Assembly (NCBI GenBank): GCA_027306605.1
Contig: DAHUZK010000058.1
Location: 21,364-85,363, forward strand
Direction: 5' to 3'
DNA: 64,000 bases
DNA from: Acidimicrobiaceae bacterium
GTDB taxonomy: Bacteria; Actinomycetota; Acidimicrobiia; Acidimicrobiales; RAAP-2
Position numbers and translations under genes: made by a program. Shown here one piece after another: positions 55,717 through 64,000 of this stretch (position 1 is its first letter; the number at the start of each line of letters is the position of its first letter). The notes beneath the pieces are model-generated. The model did no database searches. It was given only the letters and a program-made list of their open reading frames with translations, and was not told the DNA's origin.

Positions 55717-56955
55717 TCATTTGGTGGGCAGCGTCCCCGCCTTGGCCAGGGGTGCGCAGATCGGGCTGCCGCCGTGGAGGACCACGAACTTGCCGCCCTT
55801 GATACCCATCTCGAAGAAGCAGCTGTTGTTGGCCGGCGATCCCTTCACGAAGTGCAACGGCGGAGCCAACCCGCCGAGCGTCTCGTGTGACGGCAGCCCG
55901 TAGAGACCCTTGAGGATGAGCGAGGACGTGATCGGTGTGCTCGAGCTCGCACTCGCCGCCTTGACTGCGGCCTGCAGCAGCGCACCATCGGCCCAGGACT
56001 GCAGGACGATCTCGCCGAAATTGGGCCCGCTGGGGACCTGCGGCGCGTACTTGTGCAGCGCGGCGTACATGGTCGCGGTCGCGGAATTGTGGACGAACCA
56101 CAAGAAGTCGGACTGCGAGTCGATGTTGCCGTTGAAGGCGGGGATCTTCAGCCAGGCGATGGCAACGGTCCCGTCACTCGAGAGCTGGCGGGGCGTGAAG
56201 CCTTGGGCGGCACAGTCCTGGACGACATGCTCGACGACGGAGGAGGCGTCGCCCACGGTCATGGCGGTCGCGCCCGACTGCTTGGCCGCCAGGCACTGGG
56301 CCGTGTAGTTCGGAGCAGCGAAGCCGATTCCTGCCGTGTAGACGTAATGGATTCCGTAATGGGCACCCAGCTTCTGGCCCTGGTGCACCGACTCGGCGCA
56401 GATGTTGACCTCGACGCAGTAGAGCGCGGCGATCTTCTTCACCCCGGCATCCTTGGCGATGATCGCTCCGACCGAGTTCGTGTAGTTGAAAGTTGCGCCG
56501 GCCGGGAAGAAATCGGAGTTCTGCCAGCCGGAGTCCGTCTCCTGGCCGCCGAGGACGGGCACGTTTGCCGCCTTGGCCACCGATGCGAACGACGGGTCCT
56601 CGTCGCTGTTGTCGAAGATGGCTGCGGCGTGGTCCTGGTTGATCGCCGTCTGCGCGTTCGCCAAGGCCTTGGCGGCGCTGTAGCCGTCGTCGAGGACGAC
56701 GAGGTGCACCTGGTGACCCGCCAACCCTCCGTGGCTGTTGACCCATGACGCCCATGCCTGCATCGTGTCCGACGTCTGGCTGATGGAGGACGCTTCGGGA
56801 CCCGTGCAGCTGCACAGGTCGGCAATGGTGACCGTGCTCGAAGGGCCGGTGGCTCCCGCAGCAGTCGCCGGCATCACGGCTGCAGCGGCGGGGCCCAAGG
56901 CAACGAGCGCCATGGCGACGATGGTCACCGTCATCCTCTTCACACGTCTCGACAC
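55717..56955 (-). CDS. Branched-chain amino-acid type ABC substrate-binding protein
   Basis: 412 residues. Sec-type signal peptide (MTVTIVAMALVALGPAAAA region, about residues 8-35) lacking a lipobox Cys, then a type I periplasmic-binding fold (Peripla_BP_6) with VTIADLCSCTGP, LVVLDDGYSAAKAL and DNSDEDPSF. GTG 56955 is preferred over the adjacent GTG 56961 because the GGGGGG element is then at a normal distance. Divergent from the LivHMG fusion. Ligand may be an amino acid or an aromatic/other small molecule. Confidence 0.9.
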   Translation of the reverse strand: MSRRVKRMTVTIVAMALVALGPAAAAVMPATAAGATGPSSTVTIADLCSCTGPEASSISQTSDTMQAWASWVNSHGGLAGHQVHLVVLDDGYSAAKALANAQTAINQDHAAAIFDNSDEDPSFASVAKAANVPVLGGQETDSGWQNSDFFPAGATFNYTNSVGAIIAKDAGVKKIAALYCVEVNICAESVHQGQKLGAHYGIHYVYTAGIGFAAPNYTAQCLAAKQSGATAMTVGDASSVVEHVVQDCAAQGFTPRQLSSDGTVAIAWLKIPAFNGNIDSQSDFLWFVHNSATATMYAALHKYAPQVPSGPNFGEIVLQSWADGALLQAAVKAASASSSTPITSSLILKGLYGLPSHETLGGLAPPLHFVKGSPANNSCFFEMGIKGGKFVVLHGGSPICAPLAKAGTLPTK

Positions 56956-57198
56956 GTGCACTCCCCCCTGGGCCCGCGGGCCCGGTTCTGGCGGCGCACC
57001 GCGGCACCGTCCCCCCTTGCGTCCCCGCTCGCCTCCCGAACGGGAACTCGTTCCCTGTCCCGGACTATAGCGACCGCACCCGTGACGAGCCGGACCGGAG
57101 GGAGGCCAAGGGAGCGAGCCCCGTGCCGGCGAGTGGCGCCGCTGGGCGCAATGGAGTACGCCTACGTCTGTCCGGGAGCCGAACTCTCAGGGGGACCC

Positions 57199-60015
57199 GT
57201 GCAGGACTTCCTGCCCTTCATCGTGATCGGCATCGCCACCGGTGCGGTGTACGGCCTTGCCGGTGTCGGCCTCGTGCTCGCCTACAAGACCTCAGGCATC
57301 TTCAACCTGGCCTATGGGGCCGTGGCCGCCCTGACCGTCTTCATCTTCTACTGGCTGCACGACGAGCACGGCTGGCCCTGGGGTCTGGCTGCCGCAGTAT
57401 GCGTCCTGGCCGTCGGTCCGGCGGAGGGATTGCTCATGGAGCTCCTCGGGCGGACGCTCGAGCGCGTAGGCACGACGCTGAAGGTGGTCGCCACCGTCGG
57501 CCTCTACCTCATCGTTCTGGGCGTCGGTGAGCTCTGGTACGGGAACAACGAGGTCAACTTCCCATCCTTCCTGCCGACGTCGACCGTTCCGATCCTCGGG
57601 GTCAACGTCGGGTGGGACCAGATCACGGTGACGATCATTTCGGTGCTCGCGACCGCGGTCCTCTACTACTTCTTCCGCTACGTGCGCATGGGATTCGCCA
57701 TGCGCGGCGTCGTCGACAACCCGGACCTGCTCTCCATGACAGGAGAGAACCCCATCCGGGTGCGTCGTTGGGCCTGGGTCATCAGCATGACCTTCTGCTC
57801 GATGGCGGGCCTTCTGCTCGCCCCGGGCCTGAGCCTGAACGCCGTGATCATCTCGACCCTCGTCGTGTACGCGTTCGGGGCTGCGGCGATCGGCTACTTC
57901 TCGAGCCTTCCGCTCACCTTCGCCGGTGGCCTCCTGATCGGCATTGCCGGCGCACTGGCCACGAAATACGCCGTTTCGGTCAGCTGGTTGAGCGGGCTAC
58001 CGCCGGCGATCCCGTTCATCGTGCTCTTCGTCGCGCTCATCGTGACCCCGAGGAGGCGCCTGGCCGAACGCCGAGTCGTCACCACCCTCCCCGTTCGCAA
58101 GTCCTGGTACGCACCGTGGCGGGTGCGGCTCACCGTGTTCGGCGTCGGGTTGGTCCTGCTGTCCCTCGTCCCGAACCTCGTGGGTGACCACCTGGCGATC
58201 TGGGCCAGCTTCCTGGCCGACGCGATCCTGCTGCTCTCGCTCGGGCTCCTCGTGCGGATCTCGGGCCAGATCTCGCTCTGCCATCTCTCCTTCGCCGCGG
58301 TCGGCGCAGCAGCCTTCGCTCACTTCGCCGACGGCTATCACCTTCCCTGGCTGCTCGCGCTGGTCCTCGCCACGCTGATCGCACTGCCGGTGGGAGCCAT
58401 CGTCTCGATCCCGGCCATCCGACTGTCCGGTCTGTTCCTGGCGCTCGCCACACTCGGGTTCGGGATCCTGCTGCAGTACCTCTTCTACTCGACGAACCTG
58501 ATGTTCGGTCTGACGACAGCCGGAATACCCGCGCCGCGACCGCAGGTCAGCGTCTTCGGCCTGTCACTGGCGTCCGACCGAGGTTTCTACTACGTGCTCC
58601 TCATCGCGGCCGCGCTCAGCACGATCCTGATCATGGCGATCCAGCGCGGCCGAATGGGTCGACTGCTCGGTGCGCTCGCGGATTCTCCGGTAGCCCTCGA
58701 GACGCAGGGTGCGACGACCAATGTGGTCAAGGTCCTGGTGTTCTGCATCTCGGCGGGGTTCGCGAGCCTGGCCGGTGCTCTCATCGCCATCGAGTTCCAC
58801 TTCGCGGTCGGGAGCAACTACGACCCGTTCCAGTCACTCGTCTACGTGGCACTGGTCGTCATCGCCATAGGCGGCGAACCGTGGTACGCGCTGATGGCCG
58901 CGCTCGGCGTGTCGATCGTTCCCGGCTACTTCACCGCGAGCAACGTCACCATCTATCTCCAGATCTTCTTCGGTGTCATGGCAGCGGTCTACGCGGTGTT
59001 CGCCAACAGGAAGGCGGCTGTGCCGCTCAGGTTGCGCCAGATTCTCGACCGTTTGGGCGGCCGTCAGCCCGAGCAGACGGTGAGCGAGGATCAGCTCCGG
59101 CGAGCCGTGGCCGAGGCCGCGGCGTCCGAGGAGGAGACCGCACGGGTGGAGCCGCGGACCACCCTGCGAGCGCCCGCACCCGAGCGGACCGGCGTGGCCG
59201 CGACGGCGGAGGGGCTCGAGGTCCGAGATCTGACAATCCGGTTCGGTGGCGTCACGGCGGTACAGGAGGTGAACCTCAGCGCCCCGATGGCGACCATCAC
59301 GGGGCTGGTCGGCCCGAACGGGGCTGGCAAGTCCACGACGTTCAATGCATGCTCCGGCCTGCTGAAGCCGAGCCGCGGCAGGGTGCTGCTCCACGGCCGC
59401 GACGTCACGAATTCGGGACCGGCCGGACGGTCACGGCTGGGCCTCGGTCGCTCGTTCCAGCGGGTCGAGCTGTTCACGTCCCTCACCGTGCGCGAGAACG
59501 TGGCCCTGGGCCGAGAGGCCTCGCTTGCCGGCGCCAATCCCGTCCGCCAGCTCGTCAGCACCGCCAGCCAACGCGCAGCGGTACAGCGGTCCGTCGAGGA
59601 TGCCCTCGAGCTCACGGGGATCGGACCCTTGGCCGAGCTCCAGGCCGGGCTGCTCCCGGTCGGCCAGCGCCGCATGGTGGAGCTGGCCCGCGTCCTGGCC
59701 GGACCGTTCGACGTGTTGCTGCTCGACGAGCCGTCCTCGGGCCTCGACGGTGCCGAGACCCGGCGCTTCGGCGAGATCCTGGCGGGAGCGGTGGCCGAAC
59801 GCGGCCTCGGCATCCTCCTGGTGGAACACGACATGGCGCTGGTGCGCCAAGTCTGCGGGCACATCTACGTCTTGGACTTCGGCCAGCTGATCTTCGAGGG
59901 CACGCCTGCCCAGATGCTGGCGAGCTCTGCCGTGCGCAACGCCTACCTGGGCTCCGAGGGGGACCCGGCCTCGGGTCCGGTGCACGTGCCCACCGTGGGG
60001 GCGAGCGGTGCTTGA
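57199..60015 (+). CDS. Triple-fusion ABC transporter: LivH permease + LivM permease + LivG ATPase
   Basis: 938 residues in one frame. LivH-like permease about 1-295, LivM-like permease about 300-605 (ISGQISLCHLSFAAVGA), a charged linker 605-670, then a LivG-type ATPase (672-938): Walker A GPNGAGKST (about 704), signature LPVGQRRMVELA, Walker B LLLDEPSSGLD. GTG 57199 has AGGGGGA upstream; ATG 57151 and the frame opening at 56956 are alternatives. The stop overlaps livF by 8 nt. Imports branched-chain amino acids or related compounds together with the divergent binding protein. Confidence 0.92.
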   Translation: MQDFLPFIVIGIATGAVYGLAGVGLVLAYKTSGIFNLAYGAVAALTVFIFYWLHDEHGWPWGLAAAVCVLAVGPAEGLLMELLGRTLERVGTTLKVVATVGLYLIVLGVGELWYGNNEVNFPSFLPTSTVPILGVNVGWDQITVTIISVLATAVLYYFFRYVRMGFAMRGVVDNPDLLSMTGENPIRVRRWAWVISMTFCSMAGLLLAPGLSLNAVIISTLVVYAFGAAAIGYFSSLPLTFAGGLLIGIAGALATKYAVSVSWLSGLPPAIPFIVLFVALIVTPRRRLAERRVVTTLPVRKSWYAPWRVRLTVFGVGLVLLSLVPNLVGDHLAIWASFLADAILLLSLGLLVRISGQISLCHLSFAAVGAAAFAHFADGYHLPWLLALVLATLIALPVGAIVSIPAIRLSGLFLALATLGFGILLQYLFYSTNLMFGLTTAGIPAPRPQVSVFGLSLASDRGFYYVLLIAAALSTILIMAIQRGRMGRLLGALADSPVALETQGATTNVVKVLVFCISAGFASLAGALIAIEFHFAVGSNYDPFQSLVYVALVVIAIGGEPWYALMAALGVSIVPGYFTASNVTIYLQIFFGVMAAVYAVFANRKAAVPLRLRQILDRLGGRQPEQTVSEDQLRRAVAEAAASEEETARVEPRTTLRAPAPERTGVAATAEGLEVRDLTIRFGGVTAVQEVNLSAPMATITGLVGPNGAGKSTTFNACSGLLKPSRGRVLLHGRDVTNSGPAGRSRLGLGRSFQRVELFTSLTVRENVALGREASLAGANPVRQLVSTASQRAAVQRSVEDALELTGIGPLAELQAGLLPVGQRRMVELARVLAGPFDVLLLDEPSSGLDGAETRRFGEILAGAVAERGLGILLVEHDMALVRQVCGHIYVLDFGQLIFEGTPAQMLASSAVRNAYLGSEGDPASGPVHVPTVGASGA

Positions 60016-60709
60016 GCTGGAGCAGGTGACGGCAGGATACGGCGAGACCGTGGTGCTGCGCGACGTGAGCCTCTCGGTGCCGGATTCGAAGGTCGTGGCC
60101 CTCCTGGGCCCCAACGGGGCGGGCAAGACGACGACGTTGCGCACGGCGTCGGGACTGATCACGCCCATGGCGGGGCGGGTCGTGCTGCACGGCGAGGACG
60201 TGACGGGGATGAAGCCCTATGCCCTGGCCCGGCGGGGGGTGTGCCACCTTCCGGAAGGACACGGGATCTTCCCGTCGTTGAGCGTGAAGGAGAACATCGT
60301 CCTCCACTCACCCAAAGGCAAGGAGAAGGAGAGCGTCGAGAAGGCGGGAGACCAGTTCCCGGTGCTGGCAGCCCGCCTCGGACAACAGGCCGGGAGTCTG
60401 AGCGGCGGCGAGCAGCAGATGCTGGCTCTGGTGCGGGCCTACCTCACCGACCCGAGGATCGTCATCGTCGACGAGGCCTCCCTCGGGCTCTCGCCACTGC
60501 TCGTCGACCAGGTGTTCGAGGCATTGGCACAGGTCGTCGCACGCGGGACGTCTCTCCTGCTCGTCGAGCAGTACGTCACGCGGGCGCTCGAGCTCGCGGA
60601 CACCGTGTACCTGATGAACCGCGGCCAGATCGTGTTCTCCGGGCGTGCATCCGACCTGCGTGGAGAAGACGTGTTCGAGCGTTATCTCGGGATCGACGTC
60701 ACATCGTGA
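60008..60709 (+). CDS. livF: LivF-type ABC transporter ATPase
   Basis: 233 residues. Walker A GPNGAGKTTT, signature LSGGEQQM, Walker B IVIVDEASLGLSP (Ala where Pro is usual). It is the second ATPase that pairs with the LivG part of the upstream fusion. GTG 60008 overlaps the fusion stop by 8 nt, giving coupled translation. Ends overlapping the convergent BTAD gene by 11 nt. Confidence 0.94.
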   Translation: MLELEQVTAGYGETVVLRDVSLSVPDSKVVALLGPNGAGKTTTLRTASGLITPMAGRVVLHGEDVTGMKPYALARRGVCHLPEGHGIFPSLSVKENIVLHSPKGKEKESVEKAGDQFPVLAARLGQQAGSLSGGEQQMLALVRAYLTDPRIVIVDEASLGLSPLLVDQVFEALAQVVARGTSLLLVEQYVTRALELADTVYLMNRGQIVFSGRASDLRGEDVFERYLGIDVTS

Positions 60710-61511
60710 CCGCCGACAGCCTCTGACGGAGCCTCAGGAGAGCCGGCGACGGCTCCACCCCGAGCTCGAGCAATATCCTTTGCGCCCGCTGGAGACTCGA
60801 CCGGGCCCTCTGGAGCCTCCCCGAGCGGGCGTAGAGCTCGGCCGCCCGGACGTAATGGGTCTCCTCGAACGGCTCCGCTTGGATCATCCGCTCCACGAGC
60901 GTGAGCGCGTCGTTCGTCCGCTTCTCGTCGAGAGCGCGGCCGAGCTGGTCGTCGAGGAGGCGCAGGTGCAAGAGGGCGAGTGACTCACGATGCGTCATGG
61001 TCCAATCGAGAAACAGATCGCCGGGCAGGAGTGGACCCGTGTAGAGCGCCAACGCTCTCCTGGCGTGGCCGGGATCCGGCCGGACCTGGTCGGACAATGC
61101 GGCGGAGGCCAGGCGTTCGAACTCCTCGACGTCCGTGCCGACCGACGGCGAGAGGCGGATCAGGTTGCCGTCCCGGTAGACCAGCTCTCCGCAGGCACTG
61201 CGAATCCGCCAGAGCACGTTGCGGAGCCGGCGTGCCCCGACCTCGTGGTCGCTTTCCGGCCACAGGACGTCGACGAGCTCGTCGACCGTCACCCGCCGAC
61301 GGACGGCCACGAGCTTCAGAGCCTGGGTCGAGACGCGACGGGGAAGGTCGAAGCGCTCGCCGTCGCACTCGATGACGAAGTCGCCGAGAAGCATCAGCCG
61401 CCAGGGGGATCCGGCGCGGCCTTGCGCATCGCGGCGGGGACGGTGCATCCTCGTTCGAGCCGCACCGAAAGTGGCGGCCTCGGTGGCGGCTTCTCCTCGC
61501 CGGGTCATCAT
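60699..61511 (-). CDS. BTAD-domain transcriptional regulator (SARP-like)
   Basis: 270 residues. N-terminal winged-helix DNA-binding domain of OmpR type (LPRRVSTQALKLVAV, VDELVDVLWPESDHEVGARR, LRNVLWRIR) and a C-terminal tetratricopeptide-like BTAD (from about residue 150; EETHYVRAAELYARSGRLQRA). SARP-like regulators bind direct repeats in promoters. ATG 61511 is one of several possible starts (61448, or the open frame to 61700); no ribosome binding site stands out. Divergent from the collagen-like gene, so it may control it. Confidence 0.82.
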   Translation of the reverse strand: MMTRRGEAATEAATFGAARTRMHRPRRDAQGRAGSPWRLMLLGDFVIECDGERFDLPRRVSTQALKLVAVRRRVTVDELVDVLWPESDHEVGARRLRNVLWRIRSACGELVYRDGNLIRLSPSVGTDVEEFERLASAALSDQVRPDPGHARRALALYTGPLLPGDLFLDWTMTHRESLALLHLRLLDDQLGRALDEKRTNDALTLVERMIQAEPFEETHYVRAAELYARSGRLQRARSSLQRAQRILLELGVEPSPALLRLRQRLSAVTM

Positions 61512-61574
61512 CGTTTCAACGAACCACCACCGGGGATCTTGCGTTCTGCGCAGGTTCCGCCCGGGCTCGGGCGG

Positions 61575-61619
61575 GCGGAGCGGGCGAGCCGGGCGGAGCG
61601 CGCGGAGCGGGCGAGCCGG
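61575..61619. repeat. Direct repeats GCGGAGCGGGCGAGCCGG upstream of BTAD gene
   Basis: Two identical 18-bp copies at 61575-61592 and 61602-61619, 27 bp apart, in the spacer between BTAD and collagen-like genes (or inside the extended BTAD frame if it starts at 61700). SARP/OmpR-type regulators use direct repeats, so autoregulation is possible. The stretch is a low-complexity GC repeat, so coincidence cannot be excluded. Confidence 0.5.
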
Positions 61620-61768
61620 TCGGGCTCCGCGTTCATCACCCGCGGCGTACGAGCGCCCTGCTGCAGACGGTCGGTACGGGACTCGTAACCAACTTGCCAT
61701 CTCTTCCTTATCGCCGTCTTATCCACCCTGGGTAGGTGTCTGCCAGGCAGATGACGGGAGGGAACGTG

Positions 61769-62515
61769 ATGAAGGTCGTGAACGCCCAGGACGTCCAACC
61801 GCATTTCGAAGACATCGGGGACACGCAGCAGTTCCGAGAGATCCGCCGCAACGATCCCGAACCAGGGCGTGTGGCGGCAGAACACGGCTCCGACCGCCTG
61901 GTCCTGTGGGGACTCGTCGTGGCGATCGTGTTGGCCGCAGGAGCACTCGGGGTCGGGATCCTCTCGCTCCTTTCATCCCCTGATGCCGTCGCCGGTCCGC
62001 AGGGCCCGAGTGGACTCCAGGGTGCAACAGGACCTCAAGGGGTGCAGGGGGTGGCCGGACCCCAGGGAGCTCAGGGGCCGGTGGGACCGGCAGGACCCAA
62101 AGGGGCGACCGGTGCGACGGGTGCGACGGGTGCGACCGGGCTCACGGGCAAGCAGGGACCGGCGGGTCCGACAGGAGCAGTCGGACCGCGCGGCCCGGCC
62201 GGCGCGACGGGAGCGAGTGGAACGGTCGTCGCGAGTACCCCTGTTTCGGGGGCGACGGTGCAGTCGGCCACGGATCCCGTGGTTGGAACGACGGTGACGG
62301 CGACGGCGACATGCCCGCAGGGCGACGTCGCACTCGGCGGTGGCGCGCAGGTCTCCGCACCCGGCGCTTCCGACAAGAACGTGGCCCTGCGCTCCTCGTA
62401 CCCGACAACGAGCAACGGATGGCGCGCGGTGGGATCGGTGCTCGGACCGCTCGGCACTGGTGAACAGATGACGGTGCGCCCGTACGTCCTGTGCGGAAGG
62501 GGGCCGCACAGCTGA
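61769..62515 (+). CDS. Membrane-anchored collagen-like protein
   Basis: 248 residues. Cytosolic N-terminal region of about 45 residues, one transmembrane helix (about 47-69), then 25 uninterrupted Gly-x-y triplets (roughly 76-151; mostly GPQ, GPA, GAT, with four GAT in a row) and a 95-residue C-terminal domain with Cys. Type II membrane topology would place a collagen-like stalk outside the cell with a globular tip. ATG 61769 has GGGAGG 6-7 nt upstream. No function can be assigned; bacterial collagen-like proteins are often surface fibres. Confidence 0.88.
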   Translation: MKVVNAQDVQPHFEDIGDTQQFREIRRNDPEPGRVAAEHGSDRLVLWGLVVAIVLAAGALGVGILSLLSSPDAVAGPQGPSGLQGATGPQGVQGVAGPQGAQGPVGPAGPKGATGATGATGATGLTGKQGPAGPTGAVGPRGPAGATGASGTVVASTPVSGATVQSATDPVVGTTVTATATCPQGDVALGGGAQVSAPGASDKNVALRSSYPTTSNGWRAVGSVLGPLGTGEQMTVRPYVLCGRGPHS

Positions 62516-62541
62516 CCGCGGACCGTCGCCTGGACTTCGCC

Positions 62542-63759
62542 TCAATCGCCTGAGCGATCGACGGCCCCCGCTGGAGACAGCGCCGTCCAGGGCCGCAAGA
62601 GCAACGCGATGGAGGGAAAGATCAAGACGGAGAGCAGCGCGGCGCCGATCAGCGCTGCTGCCGTCGCCTGACTGAGCAGATTCAGGGAAAGACCGATCTC
62701 CGCGACAACGACTGGAAATGTCAGGGTCGCCGCTTGGAGGAACCCCACTGCGATCGCCGGCCGTGTTCCGAGGCGCCGACGGTAGAGAAGCGCCGGCGTG
62801 CCGCGGACCACGAGGATGGCCACGACCAGTAGGGGGACGAGCTCGAGCGCAGCGGTATGCGCGAAGAGCGCGTCGACGTTGAATTGGACCCCGGTGACGA
62901 CGAAGAAGACGGGGATCAAGAAGCCAAATCCGATGGCGTCGAGCTTCGCCTTGAACACCTCGATGTTGGGACGATCATCCCGGTCGGCCACCCTGAGAAC
63001 GACCCCTGCGACGAAGGCCCCGAGCAGCGAGTCCACCCCGAATCCATGAGCCAGCCCGGCGAAGATCATCAGGATCACGAACGCGCCGCGCACGCGTAGC
63101 TGTGAGGCCGTGTCGTCGAGCGCGCTGAGGACCCTGGCCATGCGGCCCGAGCGCCAGAGCACGTAGAGCCCGAAGCCGACCAAGACCGCCGCGACACCCA
63201 TCACCGCGACGTAGACGATCTGCTCGCTCGTCGACTTTGCATCGGCCGAGAACAAGACGGTGAGGAGGAGCAACGAGGCGAACTCGCCCACCGTGCCAGC
63301 CATCACGGTGAGCTGGCCGAATTCGGAGTTGATCTCGCCGGCGTCGCGTACGACCGGGACGAGGATGCCGAGCGAGCTCGCGGTGAGGGAGAGGGCGATG
63401 AGGCGGAGGTCCGCCGCACCGGATGCCACCGAGGTGAGGGCGAGCGCCACCGGGAAGGCCACGGCGAGCGAGATCCCGTAGGCGGCGCCGGTCACCCGGA
63501 TCATGGGGTCGGAAAAGTGCTTCGGGTCGATGTCCTGCCCGGCCAGGAACAGCAAGAACCCCAGGCCCATCAGGTACAGCAGCTCGACACCGCCCTGGGG
63601 CAGGACCCACCCGAGACCCTGGGGACCCACGGCCACCCCGAGGAGGACCTCGACGACGACGGGAGGGACGAGCCGGCGCGGCACCAGGCCGGCCACGAGG
63701 GGTGCGGCGAACGCCACGGCCGCCACGACCAGCAGTCCGGTGAAGTCGAAGGTGACCAC
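62542..63759 (-). CDS. CPA2 family cation:proton antiporter (Kef/KhtU-like)
   Basis: 405 residues, about 12 transmembrane helices. LLGVAVGPQGLGWV and GLGFLLFLAGQDIDPKHF are typical of CPA2 transporters, and LTASSLGILVPVVRDAGE the later conserved region. Probably exchanges K+ (or Na+) for H+. It lacks its own C-terminal RCK domain; the RCK_C-bearing gene upstream on the same strand is a likely regulator, as in KhtT/KhtU. Confidence 0.9.
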   Translation of the reverse strand: MVTFDFTGLLVVAAVAFAAPLVAGLVPRRLVPPVVVEVLLGVAVGPQGLGWVLPQGGVELLYLMGLGFLLFLAGQDIDPKHFSDPMIRVTGAAYGISLAVAFPVALALTSVASGAADLRLIALSLTASSLGILVPVVRDAGEINSEFGQLTVMAGTVGEFASLLLLTVLFSADAKSTSEQIVYVAVMGVAAVLVGFGLYVLWRSGRMARVLSALDDTASQLRVRGAFVILMIFAGLAHGFGVDSLLGAFVAGVVLRVADRDDRPNIEVFKAKLDAIGFGFLIPVFFVVTGVQFNVDALFAHTAALELVPLLVVAILVVRGTPALLYRRRLGTRPAIAVGFLQAATLTFPVVVAEIGLSLNLLSQATAAALIGAALLSVLIFPSIALLLRPWTALSPAGAVDRSGD

Positions 63760-63840
63760 TGGTTCAGTTCAACCCCGAGGCCGATGGCGACGGTGCGTCA
63801 CAGCCCCAGGTCGCGACGAGCCGTGACACGGGTACGGAAG

Positions 63841-64000
63841 TTACTCACGGGAGGGCGCAGATCGGCCGTCAAGGTCGCGGCCCAGCACCCAGAGCCGGTC
63901 CCCCGGCTCGAGAACGACGTCGCCCGTGGGGGCGAGCACCTGCCCGTCCCGACTGAGGGAGGTGATCAACGTCCCCTCGGGCAGCCCGGCCGACCGGAGA
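63841..64000 (-). CDS. RCK_C (TrkA_C)-containing protein, 5' part outside window
   Basis: The last 52 residues of a minus-strand gene are visible: GLPEGTLITSLSRDGQV, then LAPTGDVVLEPGDRLWVLG, matching the ligand-binding RCK_C domain that regulates K+ transporters. Stop TAA at 63841-63843. It lies 81 bp upstream of the antiporter gene, so together they resemble KhtT-KhtU. RCK_C domains bind nucleotides or c-di-AMP in some species; specificity cannot be read from a fragment. Confidence 0.75.
   Translation of the reverse strand, partial: LRSAGLPEGTLITSLSRDGQVLAPTGDVVLEPGDRLWVLGRDLDGRSAPSRE

Noticed and set aside
56956..57198. Upstream extension of the LivHMG fusion
   Set aside because: It runs through the divergent promoter and has no transporter-like sequence; the GTG at 57199 with a good ribosome binding site matches LivH N-termini.

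Overview
The window is about 64 kb of GC-rich, densely packed chromosomal DNA. Two resuscitation-promoting-factor (Rpf)-like secreted proteins, two members of the mycothiol-linked maleylpyruvate-isomerase/DinB superfamily, a DipZ-type CcdA-thioredoxin protein, a BTAD regulator, frequent GTG starts and many ATGA or TGATG gene overlaps point to a high-GC actinobacterium. The mix of fatty-acid and aromatic catabolism genes would suit an environmental lineage such as Acidimicrobiia, but that placement is inference. I found no rRNA, tRNA, CRISPR array, transposase, integrase or phage module.

Layout. 1-8.8 kb: 3' part of a GH1 glycosidase, an alpha/beta hydrolase, DipZ, CsbD, an acyl-CoA ligase, then a non-coding region with a perfect CRP-type palindrome and a long stem-loop ahead of two Rpf-like genes that share a duplicated leader; then a limonene-epoxide-hydrolase-like protein and a nucleoside phosphorylase. 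8.8-17.2 kb: a Kdp potassium locus. KdpD is split into two divergently transcribed genes, kdpE follows the kinase half, and an unusual 27-codon ORF plus kdpF-A-B-C and an OB-fold gene converge on kdpE. 17.3-27.7 kb: single metabolic genes (two SDRs, a beta-lactamase-family hydrolase, a nitroreductase, an amidohydrolase, glucose-6-phosphate dehydrogenase, a quinone reductase, an AhpD-like protein) and a TetR/MFS efflux pair with a near-consensus promoter inside an inverted repeat.

27.8-33.6 kb: a minus-strand oxygenase cluster with a DinB-superfamily enzyme, two PhyH dioxygenases flanking a crotonase-fold protein that lacks the usual catalytic glutamates, then P450, ferredoxin and hydrolase. 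33.7-38.2 kb: a shortened DinB paralogue, a flippase-like membrane protein with a pseudokinase domain, and an MFS pump. 38.2-39.4 kb: an encapsulin with its encapsulated-ferritin cargo. 39.6-46.1 kb: an EamA transporter, a second acyl-CoA ligase, a Rieske oxygenase, an SDR and a Tat-exported phosphoesterase. 46.1-48.2 kb: a stand-alone cNMP-binding protein, an ArsR/SRPBCC pair with an almost leaderless promoter, and a methyltransferase remnant.

48.2-60.7 kb: two ABC importers in which three normally separate subunits are fused into one protein: a peptide importer (DppC-DppD-DppF in one chain, with DppB and DppA) and a branched-chain amino-acid-type importer (LivH-LivM-LivG in one chain, with LivF and a binding protein). 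Between them is a TetR/epimerase pair with tandem operators. 60.7-64 kb: a BTAD regulator, a divergent membrane-anchored collagen-like protein, a CPA2 cation:proton antiporter, and the C-terminal RCK_C domain of a probable partner regulator cut by the window edge. Potassium handling therefore appears twice, as Kdp uptake and a probable K+/H+ antiporter.

Starts were moved downstream from the longest open frame where a Shine-Dalgarno match or family alignment favoured it; each case is noted. Functions are inferred from motifs read by eye, without database searches.
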